Notes: generated by a model not told the origin, from the sequence alone. A stretch of DNA of 64,000 nt from Muraenolepis orangiensis (GCA_027704905.1 CM051016.1:10638340-10702339), one strand, 5' to 3'. Shown: positions 1 through 11,061, counted from the first letter of the stretch. Made by a program: numbers and translations.

Positions 1-172
1 ATGATGGTTTCGTGTGTCCTCCAGGGGGAGCTAGTAAGTTAGTTGGTGATGATGGTTTTGTGTGTCCTCCAGGGGGAGCTGGTAAGTTAGTTGGTGATGA
101 TGGTTTCGTGTGTCCTCCAGGGGGAGCTAGTAAGTTAGTTGGTTTGTGATGATGGTTCCGTGTGTTCTCCAG
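1..172. repeat. 48-bp tandem repeat carrying splice-acceptor copies
   Basis: Units start at 1, 49 and 97, and a divergent fourth unit ends in the real acceptor at 171-172. Each unit has a pyrimidine-rich stretch ending CCTCCAG, then GGGGAGCT(A/G), then GTAAGT. The intron end of nsd2 and the first bases of the exon are therefore repeated, followed by a donor-like site. Confidence 0.85.
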
Positions 173-3100
173 GGAGAGTTTGTCAACGAGTACATTGGGG
201 AGCTGATTGATGATGAGGAGTGCAGAGCAAGGATCAGATCCTCCCAGGAGAACAGCATCTCACACTTCTACATGCTCACCATTGACAAGGTACTCAATGT
301 TCTTCATGGTCCAGTTACAATGTTCTTCATGTTCTAGATTGAATGTTTATGTTCTAGGTTCTAATTACAATGTTCTTCATGTTGTAGTGACTATGTTCTT
401 CATGTTGTAGTTGCAATGTAGTAGGTGTAGTATGTTCTACCATGTTTGGCTCCAGAGTGTCTTGGTTCCAGTGTGTTCTACACGGTACCATTCCCTCTTG
501 AAGCAAGAGAAACCAAGGGGTCTGGGGTTGGGAATGTCACACATCAGCACAGTGTGGCGTTACAGTAACCCATTCCACATTATGTTACAGTAACACATTG
601 TTACAGTAACATAGTATGTTACAGTAACACATTATGTTACAGTAACCCATTCCACATTATGTTACAGTAACACATTTTGTTACAGTAACCCATTCCACAT
701 TATGTTACAGTAACACATTATGTTACAGTAACACATTATGTTACAGTAACCCATTCCACATTATGTTACAGTAACACAGTATGTTACAGTAACCCATTCC
801 ACATTATGTTACAGTAACACAGTATGTTACAGTAACCCATTCCACATTATGTTACAGTAACACAGTATGTTACAGTAACCCGTAACACTGTATGAAACAG
901 TTAGCCAGTATGTTACAGCAACACAATATGTTACAATAAAGCAGTATGTTACAGTAACCATACCACAATATGTTACAGTAGTGCAGTATGTTACAGTAAC
1001 GCAATATGTTACAGTAACACAGTATGTTAGTTACGCAGTATGTTACAGTAACACAGTATGTTAGTTACGCAGTATGTTACAGTAACGCAGTATGTTAGTT
1101 ACGCAGTATGTTACAGTAACGCAGTATGTTACAGTAATGCAGTATGTTACAGTAACACAGTATGTTACAGTAACTCATAACACAGTATGTTATAGTAACA
1201 CAGTATGTTACAGTAACACAGTATGTTACAGTAACAGTGGTACAGTAGCTGTAATGCAGTATGTCAGTTACCCAGTATGTCACAGTAACACAGTATGTCA
1301 CTGTAACACAGTATGTCACAGTAACCCAGTATGTCACAGTAACCCAGTATGTCACAGTATGTCACAGTAACCCAGTATGTCACAGTAACACCCTATTGTG
1401 TCCAGGACCGGATCATTGACGCGGGGCCTAAGGGGAACTATTCCCGGTTCATGAACCACAGCTGTCAGCCCAACTGTGAGACCCAGAAGTGGACAGTGAA
1501 CGGGGACACCAGGGTTGGACTATTCGCTGTCTGCCACATTCCAGCAGGTAGGGGTTTGACAATACAGAGACGGGTCATTAAGGAGCAGGTAGGGGTTAGA
1601 CAGTACAGAGACGGGTCATTAAGGAGCAGGTAGGGGTTAGACAGTACAGAGATGGGTCATTAAGGAGCAGGTAGGGGTTTGACAATACAGAGACGGGTCA
1701 TTAAAGAGCAGGTAGGGGTTTGACAATACAGAGACGGGTCATTAAAGAGCAGGTAGGGGTTTGACAATACAGAGACGGGTCATTAAGGAGCAGGTAGGGG
1801 TTAGACAGTACAGAGACGGGTCATTAAAGAGCAGGTAGGGGTTAGACAGTACAGAGACGGGTCATTAAGGAGCAGGTAGGGGTTTGACAATACAGAGACG
1901 GGTCATTAAAGAGCAGGTAGAGTTTGACAGTACAGAGACGGGTCATTAAAGAGCAGGTAGGGGTTAGACAGTACAGAGACGGGTCATTAAGGAGCAGGTA
2001 GGGGTTTGACAATACAGAGACGGGTCATTAAAGAGCAGGTAGAGTTTGACAGTACAGAGACGGGTCATTAAAGAGCAGGTAGAGTTTGACAGTACAGAGA
2101 CGGGTCATTAAAGAGCAGGTAGGGGTTTGACAATACAGAGACGGGTCATTAAGGAGCAGGTAGGGGTTAGACAGTACAGAGATGGGTCATTAAGGAGCAG
2201 GTAGGGGTTAGACAGTACAGAGATGGGTCATTAAGGAGCAGGTAGGGGTTTGACAATACAGAGACGGGTCATTAAAGAGCAGGTAGGGGTTTGACAATAC
2301 AGAGACGGGTCATTAAGGAGCAGGTAGGGGTTTGACAATACAGAGACGGGTCATTAAAGAGCAGGTAGGGTTTGACAGTACAGAGACGGGTCATTAAAGA
2401 GCAGGTAGGGGTTAGCCGGTACAGAGACAGGTCATTAAGGAGCAGGTAGGGGTTAGACGGTACAGAGACGGGTCATTAAGGAGCAGGTAGGGGTTAGACG
2501 GTACAGAGACGGGTCATTTAGGAGCAGGTAGGGGTTAGACGGTACAGAGACGGGTCATTAAGGAGCAGGTAGGGGTTAGACGGTACAGAGACGGGTCATT
2601 AAGGAGCAGGTAGGGGTTAGACAGTACAGAGACAGGTCATTAAGGAGCAGGTAGGGGTTGGACAGTACAGAGACAGGTCATTAAGGAGCAGGTAGGGGTT
2701 GGACGGTACAGAGACAGGTCATTATGAACAGATTAGGGTTAGACAGTCGGACTGACCAGGTGTTTCTCTAGGGACGGAGCTCACCTTCAACTACAACCTG
2801 GACTGCCTGGGTAATGAGAAGACTGTGTGTCGCTGTGGGGCCTCCAACTGTAGCGGCTTCCTGGGAGACCGGCCCAAGGTGAGAATTATCATTCATGATT
2901 AGAAATGAGGATTATCATTTCACAACTAATATTGAATAATGTAAGTTTCTTTTTTTCAATATGAGTTGTGTATTTTCTAATACTGTAATATAAATATAAT
3001 TCCTATCCTTTACTAGTAAAATTCTTTATTAGTAAAATTACCGAATAGGGATATCAGTATTCGAATAGTCATGCCTCGAACGGTTATCTGTGCATATCCC

Positions 3101-4452
3101 TTATTATAATATACACAACTTACATAAAATAATGTCTGATTATGTATTATAGTTATCTAAGTAAACCTAACAATGTACTTGCCCGATCGGGCATGTGGTG
3201 AATAAATAAATAAATAAAACCACTGTCCACCAAAGGGGTGGTTAGAACAATCTCTTAAATCTCTCTAAAATACTCGTGTAGATCTTTGTGTAACATGAAT
3301 TATAATTAGAGTTGGATGGTTCTATTGTGTAACATGAATTGTTAAATAGAGTATGATGGTGCTTGTGTCCAGACGTCCAGTGCTCCCCTCTCCGAGGTGA
3401 AGGTTAAGCGGGTGAAGAGGAGAAAGAGGAGTGAAGGAAAGCGGTCAGAGGACGAGTGTTTCCGCTGTGGAGACGGAGGACAGTTGGTCATCTGTGGCAA
3501 GAAGAGCTGCACCAAGGCCTACCACCTGGTCTGTCTGGGGCTGGACAAGAGACCCTTTGGTAGGATACCTTCTAGTCTCCTAACCTCCTAGTCTCCTAAC
3601 TCTACCACTTGGTCTGTCTGGGGCTGGACAATAGACCCTTTGGTAGGGTACCTCCTAACCTCCTAGTCTCCTAACTCTACCATTTGGTCTGTCTGAGGCT
3701 GGACAAGAGACCCTTTGGTAGGATACCTCCTAGTCTCCTAACCTCCTAGTCTCGTAACTCTACCACCTGTCTGAGGCTGTGCCAAAACAGAGTTGGACTT
3801 GGCCAGGTCCAGTGACGTTCCAAAGACCCACGGCTATGAGAGCTGCGGTCTTATGGACCAGCCAGAAGACACATGTTATTTACATGTTATAAATGCATCC
3901 TTTCACATTCAAGATTCAAGATTCAAGAAACTTTATTCATCCCGAGGGAAATTAATGTGATGAAATTGATGTGGTCTTTGGCAGACCTATGCTGATCTCC
4001 AACAAATAGTTGGCCTACTCATTTATTCAAGTCTACTTTTCCCGTAGGCTTAAAGAGGATTGAGATTGTTTATATTTTATAATAGAGAAAAAAAACCACG
4101 AAGAATTCTTCTAGTGATCCTGTATTGTATATGTATATAATATGTATTTATTATAATACATGTATTAATTACTGAATAAGTATATAATTTGTATATTATA
4201 TATATATATATATTGTATATTACATATATATATATATATAGATATTTAATATATAATGTTTCTATAGGTAGGTGGGACTGCCCCTGGCACCACTGTGATG
4301 TGTGTGGGAAGACGTCGGAGGCATTCTGCCAACTGTGTCCGAACTCCTTCTGCCGCTCCCACCAGGAGGGGGCGCTGCAGACCAGGACCACCTCCTCCTC
4401 ACAGCTCTGCTGTCTGGAGCATGACCTCCCTGGACTTAACCACCAGGACTAG
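173..4452 (+). CDS. nsd2: NSD2-like histone H3K36 methyltransferase, 3' part (5' end outside window)
   Basis: Five exons: 173-289, 1406-1547, 2772-2878, 3373-3559, 4268-4452; phases join to give the last 245 residues. Exons 1-3 carry the SET domain: GEFVNEYIGEL, then the cofactor and active-site segment NHSCQPNC, then ELTFNYNLDC. The post-SET zinc motif is CRCGASNCSGFLG. Exon 4 has a basic linker and a PHD finger (CFRCGDGGQLVIC...CTKAYHLVCLGL). Exon 5 has the C5HCH module (CPWHHCDVCGK, CPNSFC). NSD enzymes dimethylate histone H3 lysine 36 in the nucleus. The match is closest to NSD2 (DRIIDAGPKGNYSRF, SEDECFRCGDGGQLV); NSD1 and NSD3 differ in the linker and PHD. The protein ends EHDLPGLNHQD, shorter than mammalian NSD2, and the stop lies in the first units of a minisatellite. 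Three of its splice junctions are embedded in tandem repeats. Upstream PWWP and earlier domains are outside the window. Confidence 0.95.
290..460. repeat. Short degenerate repeat after nsd2 exon 173-289
   Basis: Four or five copies of a motif like CAATGTTCTTCATG spaced by 20-40 bases, beginning about 7 bases into the intron. Confidence 0.6.
575..1395. repeat. 17-bp minisatellite (TATGTTACAGTAACACA)
   Basis: About 45 imperfect 17-base units with variants (ACCCATTCCACAT, TATGTCACAGTAACCCA). The array fills the intron and reaches within about 15 bases of the acceptor of nsd2 exon 1406-1547. Long ORFs on both strands here are repeat translation. Confidence 0.95.
1541..2745. repeat. 41-bp minisatellite of splice-donor copies in nsd2
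   Basis: About 29 units of 41 bases. The first unit begins at the real donor (GCAG|GTAGGGG at 1544-1554). Every unit ends GAGCAG and the next begins GTAGGGGTT, so the donor consensus is repeated throughout. Variants cluster: TTTGACAATACAG early, TTAGACGGTACAG late. Confidence 0.95.
2879..3372. other. nsd2 intron 3, no gene seen
   Basis: AT-rich, 494 bases. It contains an old repeat remnant around 3030-3110 (GAATAGGGATATCAG, ATGCCTCGAACGG) and a short (AAAT)n at about 3203-3220. Ends at the acceptor GTGTCCAG. Confidence 0.6.
3519..3785. repeat. Tandem copies of the nsd2 PHD exon 3' end plus donor
   Basis: The last ~40 bases of exon 3373-3559 and its donor (GACCCTTTG|GTAGG) recur in the intron at 3603-3652, 3678-3726 and, truncated, from 3761. 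The spacing is about 75-85 bases and copies are separated by CTCCTAACCTCCTAGT blocks. Confidence 0.9.
3786..4267. other. nsd2 intron 4 remainder
   Basis: Includes a fish retroposon tail-like stretch at about 3905-3960 (GATTCAAGAAACTTTATTC) and an AT-rich TATA-repeat block at 4120-4262 just before the last nsd2 exon. No ORF of interest. Confidence 0.55.
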
Positions 4453-5165
4453 ACAACATGGACCCCCTCTGGACTAGACTACCTGAACTAGACTACCTGA
4501 ACTAGAGCACATGGACCTACCTGGACTAGACCACCATTACTAGACATGGACCCCCTCTGGACTAGACCACCAGGACTAGACATGGACCCCCTCTGGACTA
4601 GACCACCAGGACTAGACATGAACCATCTCTGGAGTAGACCACCAGGACTAGACATGGACCATCTCTGGAGTAGACCACCAGGACCACCTAAACTAGACCA
4701 CATGGACCCCCCTGGACTAGACCACCAGGACTAGACCACATGGACCCCCCCCCCCCTGAACTAGACTACATGGACCCCCCTGAACTAGACCACATGGACC
4801 CCCCCCTTGACTAGACCACCAGGACCCCCCCTGGACTAGACCACCAGGACCACCTGAACTAGACCACATGGACCCCCCTGGACTAGACAACCAGGACTAG
4901 ACCACATGGACCATCTCTGGACTAGACTACCAGGACCACCTGGACTAGACCACATGGACCCCCCCTGAACTAGACCACGAGGACTACACCACCTGAACTA
5001 GACTACATGGACCCCCCTGAACTAGACCACATGGACCCCCCTGAACTAGACCACCAGGACTAGACCACATGGACCCCCCCTGAACTAGACCACATGGACC
5101 ACCCTGGACTAGACAACCAGGACTAGACCACATGGACCCCCCTGAACTCGATCACCTGGACACCC
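4430..5165. repeat. Minisatellite overlapping the nsd2 stop codon
   Basis: Units of about 19 and 38 bases built from CTGGACTAGACCACCAGGA and CTAGACCACATGGACCCCC. The array starts within the last coding bases: the codons for GLNHQD and the TAG at 4450-4452 lie in a first, slightly different unit. It continues as 3' UTR. Confidence 0.9.
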
Positions 5166-5204
5166 TGGACTGGACTACCAGAACCTCCTGGCATTATAGC
5201 TTCC

Positions 5205-5460
5205 ATGGAAGCTATAATGTTCATGGGGTCAGAGGTCAAGGGAGGTCGTGTTCCTGGGGTCAGGTCACTGGAGGCTATAATGTTCATGGTGTCAGAGGTC
5301 AATGGAGGTTATGTTCCTGGGTTCAGAAGTCACTGGAGGTTGTGTTCCTGGGGTCAGGTCACTGCAGTTCATGGGGTCAGAAGTCAATGGAGGTTATGTT
5401 CCTGGGTTCAGAAGTCACTGGAGGTCTTGTTCCTGGGGTCAGAGGTCACTGGAGGTTGTT
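5205..5460. repeat. 33-bp tandem repeat in nsd2 3' UTR
   Basis: About eight units of GGAGGTTATGTTCCTGGG plus GTCAGAGGTCA(C/A)T. Probably transcribed, because a polyadenylation signal lies downstream. Confidence 0.8.
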
Positions 5461-5895
5461 TATCTATCTATTTTATGTTTTCTGTTTTAATCAAAACCAA
5501 AATGATGTTTGATGATTGTCGTGTTTAGTTTTGGTGATAGATGCTCTTAGTTTGGTTTGATCTAAAGGTGATTGGAGAGGAAACGTTTGTCCTTGTAGTT
5601 TTTTTTGAAAGGTTTAAAACACTAACCGATCACTGTTTTAGTTTGTTTATAAAGATATAAATATATATATACAAATATATAGCAGACAGACACTTCATCT
5701 AGCAGACAGACACTTCATCTAGCAAACGGACTCATCATAATTTGAACTTTAATAAGTGGTTATTGTTTAATTTGTCATGTCAGATCATTTTTAATGTTTC
5801 AATCCCATTGTGTACATACTGTATGAGACTTCAGTCACCTCAGTCTATTGTAAATATGTTTTATTCACTTTAGTGCAGTTTCATAGAATCATGCA

Positions 5896-5901
5896 ATTAA
5901 A
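5896..5901 (+). terminator. Likely nsd2 polyadenylation signal (ATTAAA)
   Basis: ATTAAA followed about 25 bases later by a T/G-rich stretch (TTTGTGTTTTATCTC), after a unique AT-rich 3' UTR (5461-5895). It is the best candidate I see for the end of the nsd2 transcript. Confidence 0.45.
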
Positions 5902-5919
5902 GTGCTTGAAATGATTTGT

Positions 5920-7500
5920 GTTTTATCTCATTTTATGTTTTCACATTGGAGGGCATTCTGACATTACCACTGATGTATGTATATTTTAATATTTAACGAG
6001 TTGTTAATTCAGTGTTTAGGCCTACATTACCACTAACATGTATATCTTGTAACAGTCTGTACCTCAGGCCCTGTAACCTGTGATCAGTTAATCAATTTGT
6101 TATTGTGATTGTAAAAGTATAGGTGTGTGTGTGTTACTCTGTTGAAGGCAATTAGTTAGACTATTATTAGGTTGTTCGAAAGTTTCGTTGTAGCCGAAGA
6201 AGGTTTGTGACGTCAGGCAAAGCATCATTAAATATAAACAACGGTTGACGGAAAACATACTCGACTAGTTGGGAAGAACGGGTATTATTATATTTTACCC
6301 AGAGACAAACCTTTCGTCTTCTCCAAAACATATAAAGATATGAACATATGTCTCTGTGAACAGTGAAGGTAAAGAACCTTTTTATCTTCTCCACACTGAC
6401 AAATGTAGTGATTTCACTCGTCTGAACAGTCAACTAAATTACTAAACTAATTACATTCACAATTTACTAAATTATCCAGATTTACTCAATAGGCCTGACA
6501 TGGCTAGTTATATATTTGTACAACTATTGTAATAATTAATGAATCATAATCATGAATGTAGAATATTATTCTCTTGGTTGAATATTGAATGAATGTAATA
6601 ATATAATTAGCTCCCAACATGTGACAATTAGGCAGTGCGCCTGAACCTAAAGCTCATCTGTTACCGCTGCTGGTAGGGGGCGCTGTGGCGTTCTAATAAG
6701 TAGAGTATCACCAGGGGGCGCTGTGACGCTCTAATAACAGGACCAAGTGTTCAATGAGTCACCAGGGGTAAGTGTGACGCTGGGACACGTGATTCTCCCA
6801 GAAGATAACGTCATAGAGCGCGTGCGTGATTTCCATGGAGATCCCATAAAGCTAGCATGTTATATATAATCTGATATATAATATATACAATCACCATTGT
6901 AGGATAAATAAACATATATACATTCTATGATATGTCTGATATAAGCATTCTATAAAATATATGATATACCTTTCTGATAGATATACATTCTATATTAACA
7001 TTCAATGATATATATCATTTATGATATATAATAAACATTCCATGATATGCAATAAACATTCTACAAATATACATTCTAACATTAAGGGAACTTTAGTTGA
7101 GACCTAATCAAGTGTTTATATCGGGATAATCTATCTTGACATAAAAAACACTGTCCACAATACTTAAAGATCCAAAGCTATTGCTACTTACCGAACCAAA
7201 CAAGCGTTTATTAATTGTGTATTAAAACTTCATTATTCATAAGAAACTAAGAAACAATAAAGTAAGACGTTTCTGATCATCACCGCTCTTAACTTCCTTT
7301 GTTGAAACACTATTGTAAGTCGCTTTGGATAAAAGCATCTGCTAAATGACTAATATACTTTAATGTAATTATGATCAATACTTACGATTAATACTATTCA
7401 TGATCAGTACTTATCATGGTCCAATACTTAGCAAGTATTGATCGTGATCCGTACTGTTAACCCTAACAGGCTGCACCAACTGGCAACTGCACACTGTAAA
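5920..7500. other. nsd2-cdca4 intergenic (tail-to-tail) region
   Basis: Mostly AT-rich unique sequence. Holds a 45-base triplicated GC motif (6671-6785), a TATA/ATATC-rich block (6855-7060), and a SINE-type 3' tail around 7315-7350 (GTCGCTTTGGATAAAAGC). No convincing gene. Confidence 0.5.
6671..6783 (+). promoter_or_regulatory. Three tandem CTCF-like motifs
   Basis: TGGTAGGGGGCGCTGTGGCG (6671-6690), CACCAGGGGGCGCTGTGACG (6709-6728) and a decayed CACCAGGGGTAAGTGTGACG (6760-6779). The second fits the CTCF core (CCASYAGRKGGC) well in forward orientation. Based on motif resemblance only. Confidence 0.4.
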
Positions 7501-7536
7501 TTTAACACACACACACACACACAAATAGTTGCATCT

Positions 7537-7542
7537 TTTATT
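7537..7542 (-). terminator. Likely cdca4 polyadenylation signal
   Basis: AATAAA on the minus strand, downstream of the cdca4 coding exon across a plausible 1.5-kb 3' UTR. A short (CA)n lies just beyond at 7505-7523. Confidence 0.4.
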
Positions 7543-8079
7543 ATAAAAAATATTTACAAAGATGCTACAACGTTTTTTTTCTTAATGTAAAAAATGCATA
7601 CATTTTCCAAGTGTAATAAGTGTTTAAAGTCCAGGCTCCGCCCACAACGGGATGTTGGGAGAGCGTGAGGTGAACTCTCCTGAGTGTCATGTTTGGACAA
7701 AGCGTTTTTCCGGATGTTCAGAGAAAGGCAACTGTTTGCATAAAAGCTCTTTCAATCGGATACAATCATTTAGAAAGGTGTGGAGGAGCTGCATAGTGAC
7801 CGGCTATTACAAATCATAATTACAAGAAAGGAATAAATAGATGCTGCATTTTAAATAGAGGGCATCGTTCACGTTAATATAAAATGGTTTTTAAAAAAAG
7901 TGTATGTGGAGATGAGACATCAGTTATAACCTGCCTGTACCTAAAAGATCAAATAAATACAGAACATGAAATAAATTAGACGGCCAACATGGATACTTCT
8001 CCCTTCGGTCGAAGAACCAGCAAATATGGCTTTTAATGTTTTGATGTCTACTTTCTCCCAGTATACTGCACTGACCTAG

Positions 8080-8265
8080 GCCCCCTGGCCGACCTGGGCC
8101 CCCCTGGGGCCCCCAGGCCGACCTGGGGCCCCCCGGCCGACCTGGGCGACCTGGGCCCCCCCTGGCCGACCTGGGCCCCCCCTGGCCGACCTGGGGCCCC
8201 CCTGGCGGACCTGGGGCCCCCCTGGCGGACCTGGGCCCCCCCTGGCGGACCTGGGGCCCCTGCAG
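8080..8265. repeat. GC-rich 21-22-bp minisatellite
   Basis: About eight units of GACCTGGGCCCCCCTGGCC type inside the presumed cdca4 3' UTR. The collagen-like GPP translations in several frames are repeat artefacts. Confidence 0.9.
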
Positions 8266-8699
8266 AGTCCCACAGTAAACATGGACAGAGTAAGAGCCTC
8301 TAGTGGTGAGGTAATGAATCTGTAAAACAGGAAGACGTTGTGGTCGGGTCTCGCTACGTTCAAATCTTAAAAAACTTCTTGGGAGGGAAAAATAATATCA
8401 AATGATGTAAAATCCCACTGCTGTATATGCAAAAAAATATAATTCTATATACACATACGTACATATACATATATTTCATTCATAATTGCTCAAATCTTTA
8501 GGAAAATATGCATTGCTTCATAGATTTGGATCAAGGGTTTGTTCATGGAATAATAAATAAAGTGGAGGAATGAACCGTGAAGAGGAACTAATGCATCCTG
8601 GGATATGTAGTCATCTTCTCAGACACTGTTGGGCTTTCAATGGAACCGTTGACGAGGTGAAGAGACGAGAACTTCTAGAAAATAACCCAAAACAATACT

Positions 8700-8990
8700 T
8701 ATGATGGTCCGCTGAAGTAGTAGCTAAATACCTGTTAGCATCTAGCTAAATACCTGTTAGCATCTAGCTAAATACCTGTTAGCATCTAGCCACATACCTG
8801 TTAGCATCTAGCCACTTCTCATTTCCTACCTTGTTCACAAAATCCCCAACAATTACCGTGTGTGTAACGGCACATGAGCAGTCCAACAGCATGCTAGCAG
8901 AGTGTTGGAGGTGTGCTAACAGACTGTTAGCGGCGTGCTAGCAGACTGTTAGCGGCGTGCTAGCAGACTGTCAGCGGCGGGCTAGCTGTC
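8700..8990. repeat. Two short tandem repeats beside cdca4
   Basis: First, about four 21-base units of TAGCTAAATACCTGTTAGCA (8722-8815). Then about four 22-base units of AGCAGACTGTTAGCGGCGTG (8900-8985), ending 20 bases before the cdca4 stop. Confidence 0.85.
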
Positions 8991-9004
8991 TGAACAAGGT
9001 GTCT

Positions 9005-9865
9005 CTAGGAGCCTACGATGATCTCCATGATGTGGTCCAGTTCATTGAGGTCCGCCCTACAGGAAGCGGAGGAGCTGAGGGGGGCGGGGCCGTGGGAGGA
9101 CAGACTCTCCAGCAGGTCGTAGGGGCCCATTTTGGGGGCCTGCATGCCGGTCAACACGGTGTCCAGGTCGTAGTACGAGGCGTCCACGTCAGAGAACAAC
9201 TCCTCCAGCGCTGGGTCCGGGGAGGGTGCTGGGTGTTTGATCTCAAACGTCCCAAAAACCTGCTCCCCCTCCTCCCCCTCCGACACACACTCCTCGCTGT
9301 CCTCTTCCTCCTCCTCCTCCTCCTCCTCCTCCTCTTCTTCCTCCTCGTCGTCATCCTCCTCTTCCTCCTCCTCGCAGTCGCCGTCCTCCTCCTCCCGCCA
9401 GCGGGGCGTGACCCCAAAGGGCCCGGCTGGGTACGCCCCCCTGTCCCCCTCCTCCCCCGCTTCCTCCCCCGCTTCCTCCCCGGCCTCCTCCTCCGCCGGG
9501 CCGTACGGTTTGGGCCCCTCAGGGTCCGTCTGTCTACAGAGCAGCTCGCTGCTGGCCAGGCGGTCCGAGGGCCGCTGGGCGGCGGCCAGCGCTTGGCTCA
9601 TGAGCTGCCAGCTGCCGTCCTGCGTCATCTCCTCCTGGATCTGACGCACCGTGTTGGCGATCAGCACCGAGCGACACAAGTTGGGCTCCACCAGCATGTG
9701 ACACAGCTGCAACTTGATGAGGGACATGTCCAGCAGGGACTGCCTCTGGACACTGTAAGCGGAAGCTAGGGGTCGGGGGGGCGGGGCCAGCGGTCGAGGG
9801 GGCGGGGCCGGCTCCGCCGCCGGGTCGTCCCCGGAGAACTTTCTCTTGGTGCCCTTCGGGAACAT
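9005..9865 (-). CDS. cdca4: Cell division cycle-associated protein 4 (SERTA-domain protein)
   Basis: An intronless 286-aa coding exon. The start MFPKGTKRKFSG is chosen because it matches the family start MF.(R/K)G.KRK, has a GCCGCC-ATG context, and lies 7 bases after an acceptor-like CAACAG. The SERTA domain is near residues 38-85 (QRQSLLDMSLIKLQLCHMLV, NLCRSVLIANTVRQIQEEM) and is nearly identical to CDCA4 rather than SERTAD1-3. A Gly/Glu-rich middle holds an acidic run of about 40 residues from a CTC/TCC microsatellite (9297-9375). The C-terminus has the family acidic motif EELFSDVDASYYDLDTVLTG and ends LNELDHIMEIIVGS. Members act in the nucleus as E2F/cell-cycle transcription co-regulators. 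The poly-Glu tract makes it longer than the ~240-aa human protein. Serine-rich and Arg-rich ORFs on other frames are shadows. Confidence 0.96.
   Translation of the reverse strand: MFPKGTKRKFSGDDPAAEPAPPPRPLAPPPRPLASAYSVQRQSLLDMSLIKLQLCHMLVEPNLCRSVLIANTVRQIQEEMTQDGSWQLMSQALAAAQRPSDRLASSELLCRQTDPEGPKPYGPAEEEAGEEAGEEAGEEGDRGAYPAGPFGVTPRWREEEDGDCEEEEEEDDDEEEEEEEEEEEEEEEDSEECVSEGEEGEQVFGTFEIKHPAPSPDPALEELFSDVDASYYDLDTVLTGMQAPKMGPYDLLESLSSHGPAPLSSSASCRADLNELDHIMEIIVGS
9297..9375. repeat. Coding (TCC/TTC)n microsatellite in cdca4
   Basis: Trinucleotide run read as GAG/GAA/GAC codons on the minus strand, giving a poly-Glu/Asp tract. Length is likely polymorphic but always in frame. Confidence 0.9.
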
Positions 9866-9949
9866 GGCGGCTCTGTTGGGTGACGCAGTAGAAAAACAGT
9901 TAGAGCGCACACTAATCACGGCTGCAGTAAAATATGTAAATGTGATGAA

Positions 9950-10385
9950 GCTATGCGATGTCATAGTGGCGGGTGTGATGTCATTGTGGTGGGTGTGGTG
10001 TCATAGTGGTGGGTGTGGTGTCATTGTGGTGAGTGTGATGTCATAATGGTGGGTGTGATGTCATAGTGATGGGTGTGATGTCATAGTGGTGGGTGTGGTG
10101 TCATAGTGATGGGTGTGATGTCATAGTGGTGGGTGTGATGTCATAGTGGTCGGTGCGATGTCATAATGGTGGGTGTGATGTCATAGTGTTGGGTGTGGTG
10201 TCATAGTGTTGGGTGTGGTGTCATAGAGGTGAGTGATGTCATAGTGGTGGGTGTGTTGTCATAGTGGTCGGTGTGGTGGCATAGTGGTAGGTGTCATAGT
10301 GGCGGGTGTGATGTCATAGTGGCGGGTGTGATGTCATAGTGGCATATTTGAAGTCATAGTGGTGGATGTGCGGTCATAGCGGTAT
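9950..10385. repeat. 20-bp minisatellite upstream of cdca4 coding exon
   Basis: About 21 units of GGTGGGTGTGATGTCATAGT. It lies in the presumed cdca4 5' UTR intron. Confidence 0.93.
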
Positions 10386-10639
10386 ATGCTAACATAGTCT
10401 CAAAGCAGCTCCGCTGTGAACTCTACAGTCTGATGAAGTATTATTTGTGCTCGGGTGAATGCTTTGTGGTAGTCGTTTGTTTTCTTAAAGTTTGCTATAC
10501 CTTTCCTGTTGAGAGGCATTAGCATAGCAGCGCGGTCCCCGCTGCAGCGCTGTACTTTAGTACGAGCAACAAGCAGCATTTCTGTTCCTGCTGGGCGGAA
10601 CAACCACACTTTTAACAGGCCGCTGAACCCCCGCTTACC

Positions 10640-10865
10640 AGCTTAACAGTACAGCGGCAACGTTGGCACACGCTAGGAGAAATAGCATGGTTACCAGCTA
10701 AACAGTACCGCTGCAACGTGGGCACACGCTAGGAGAAATAGCACGTTACCAGCTAAACAGTACCGCTGCAACGTGGGCACACGCTAGGAGAAATAGCATG
10801 ATTACCAGCTAAACAGTACCGCCGCAACGTGAGCACACGCTAGGAGAAATAGCATGGTTAGCACG
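10640..10865. repeat. About 57-bp tandem repeat, four units
   Basis: Units contain ACCAGCTAAACAGTACCGC and ACACGCTAGGAGAAATAGCA, starting near 10637, 10690, 10747 and 10802. Confidence 0.85.
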
Positions 10866-11061
10866 CTCCAAGATAAATAAATACCAATCAGGGTTTTTGG
10901 TCCAAATAACCGGAATCTGAATCGGAAAATACGGATTGCTGATCATATGGTGGGTGGGGGCTATGGGGATCTTCCATTTAATGTTCCATCTATTGAGTAG
11001 TATTATATATTTAATTACTATTTAGAGCAATACAATTAATATAATTAGGACCTGAGAATGT

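Noticed and set aside
8957..9769. Plus-strand 270-codon and poly-Ser ORFs opposite cdca4
   Set aside because: Shadows of the cdca4 coding exon; no homology, and composition is dictated by the poly-Glu tract.
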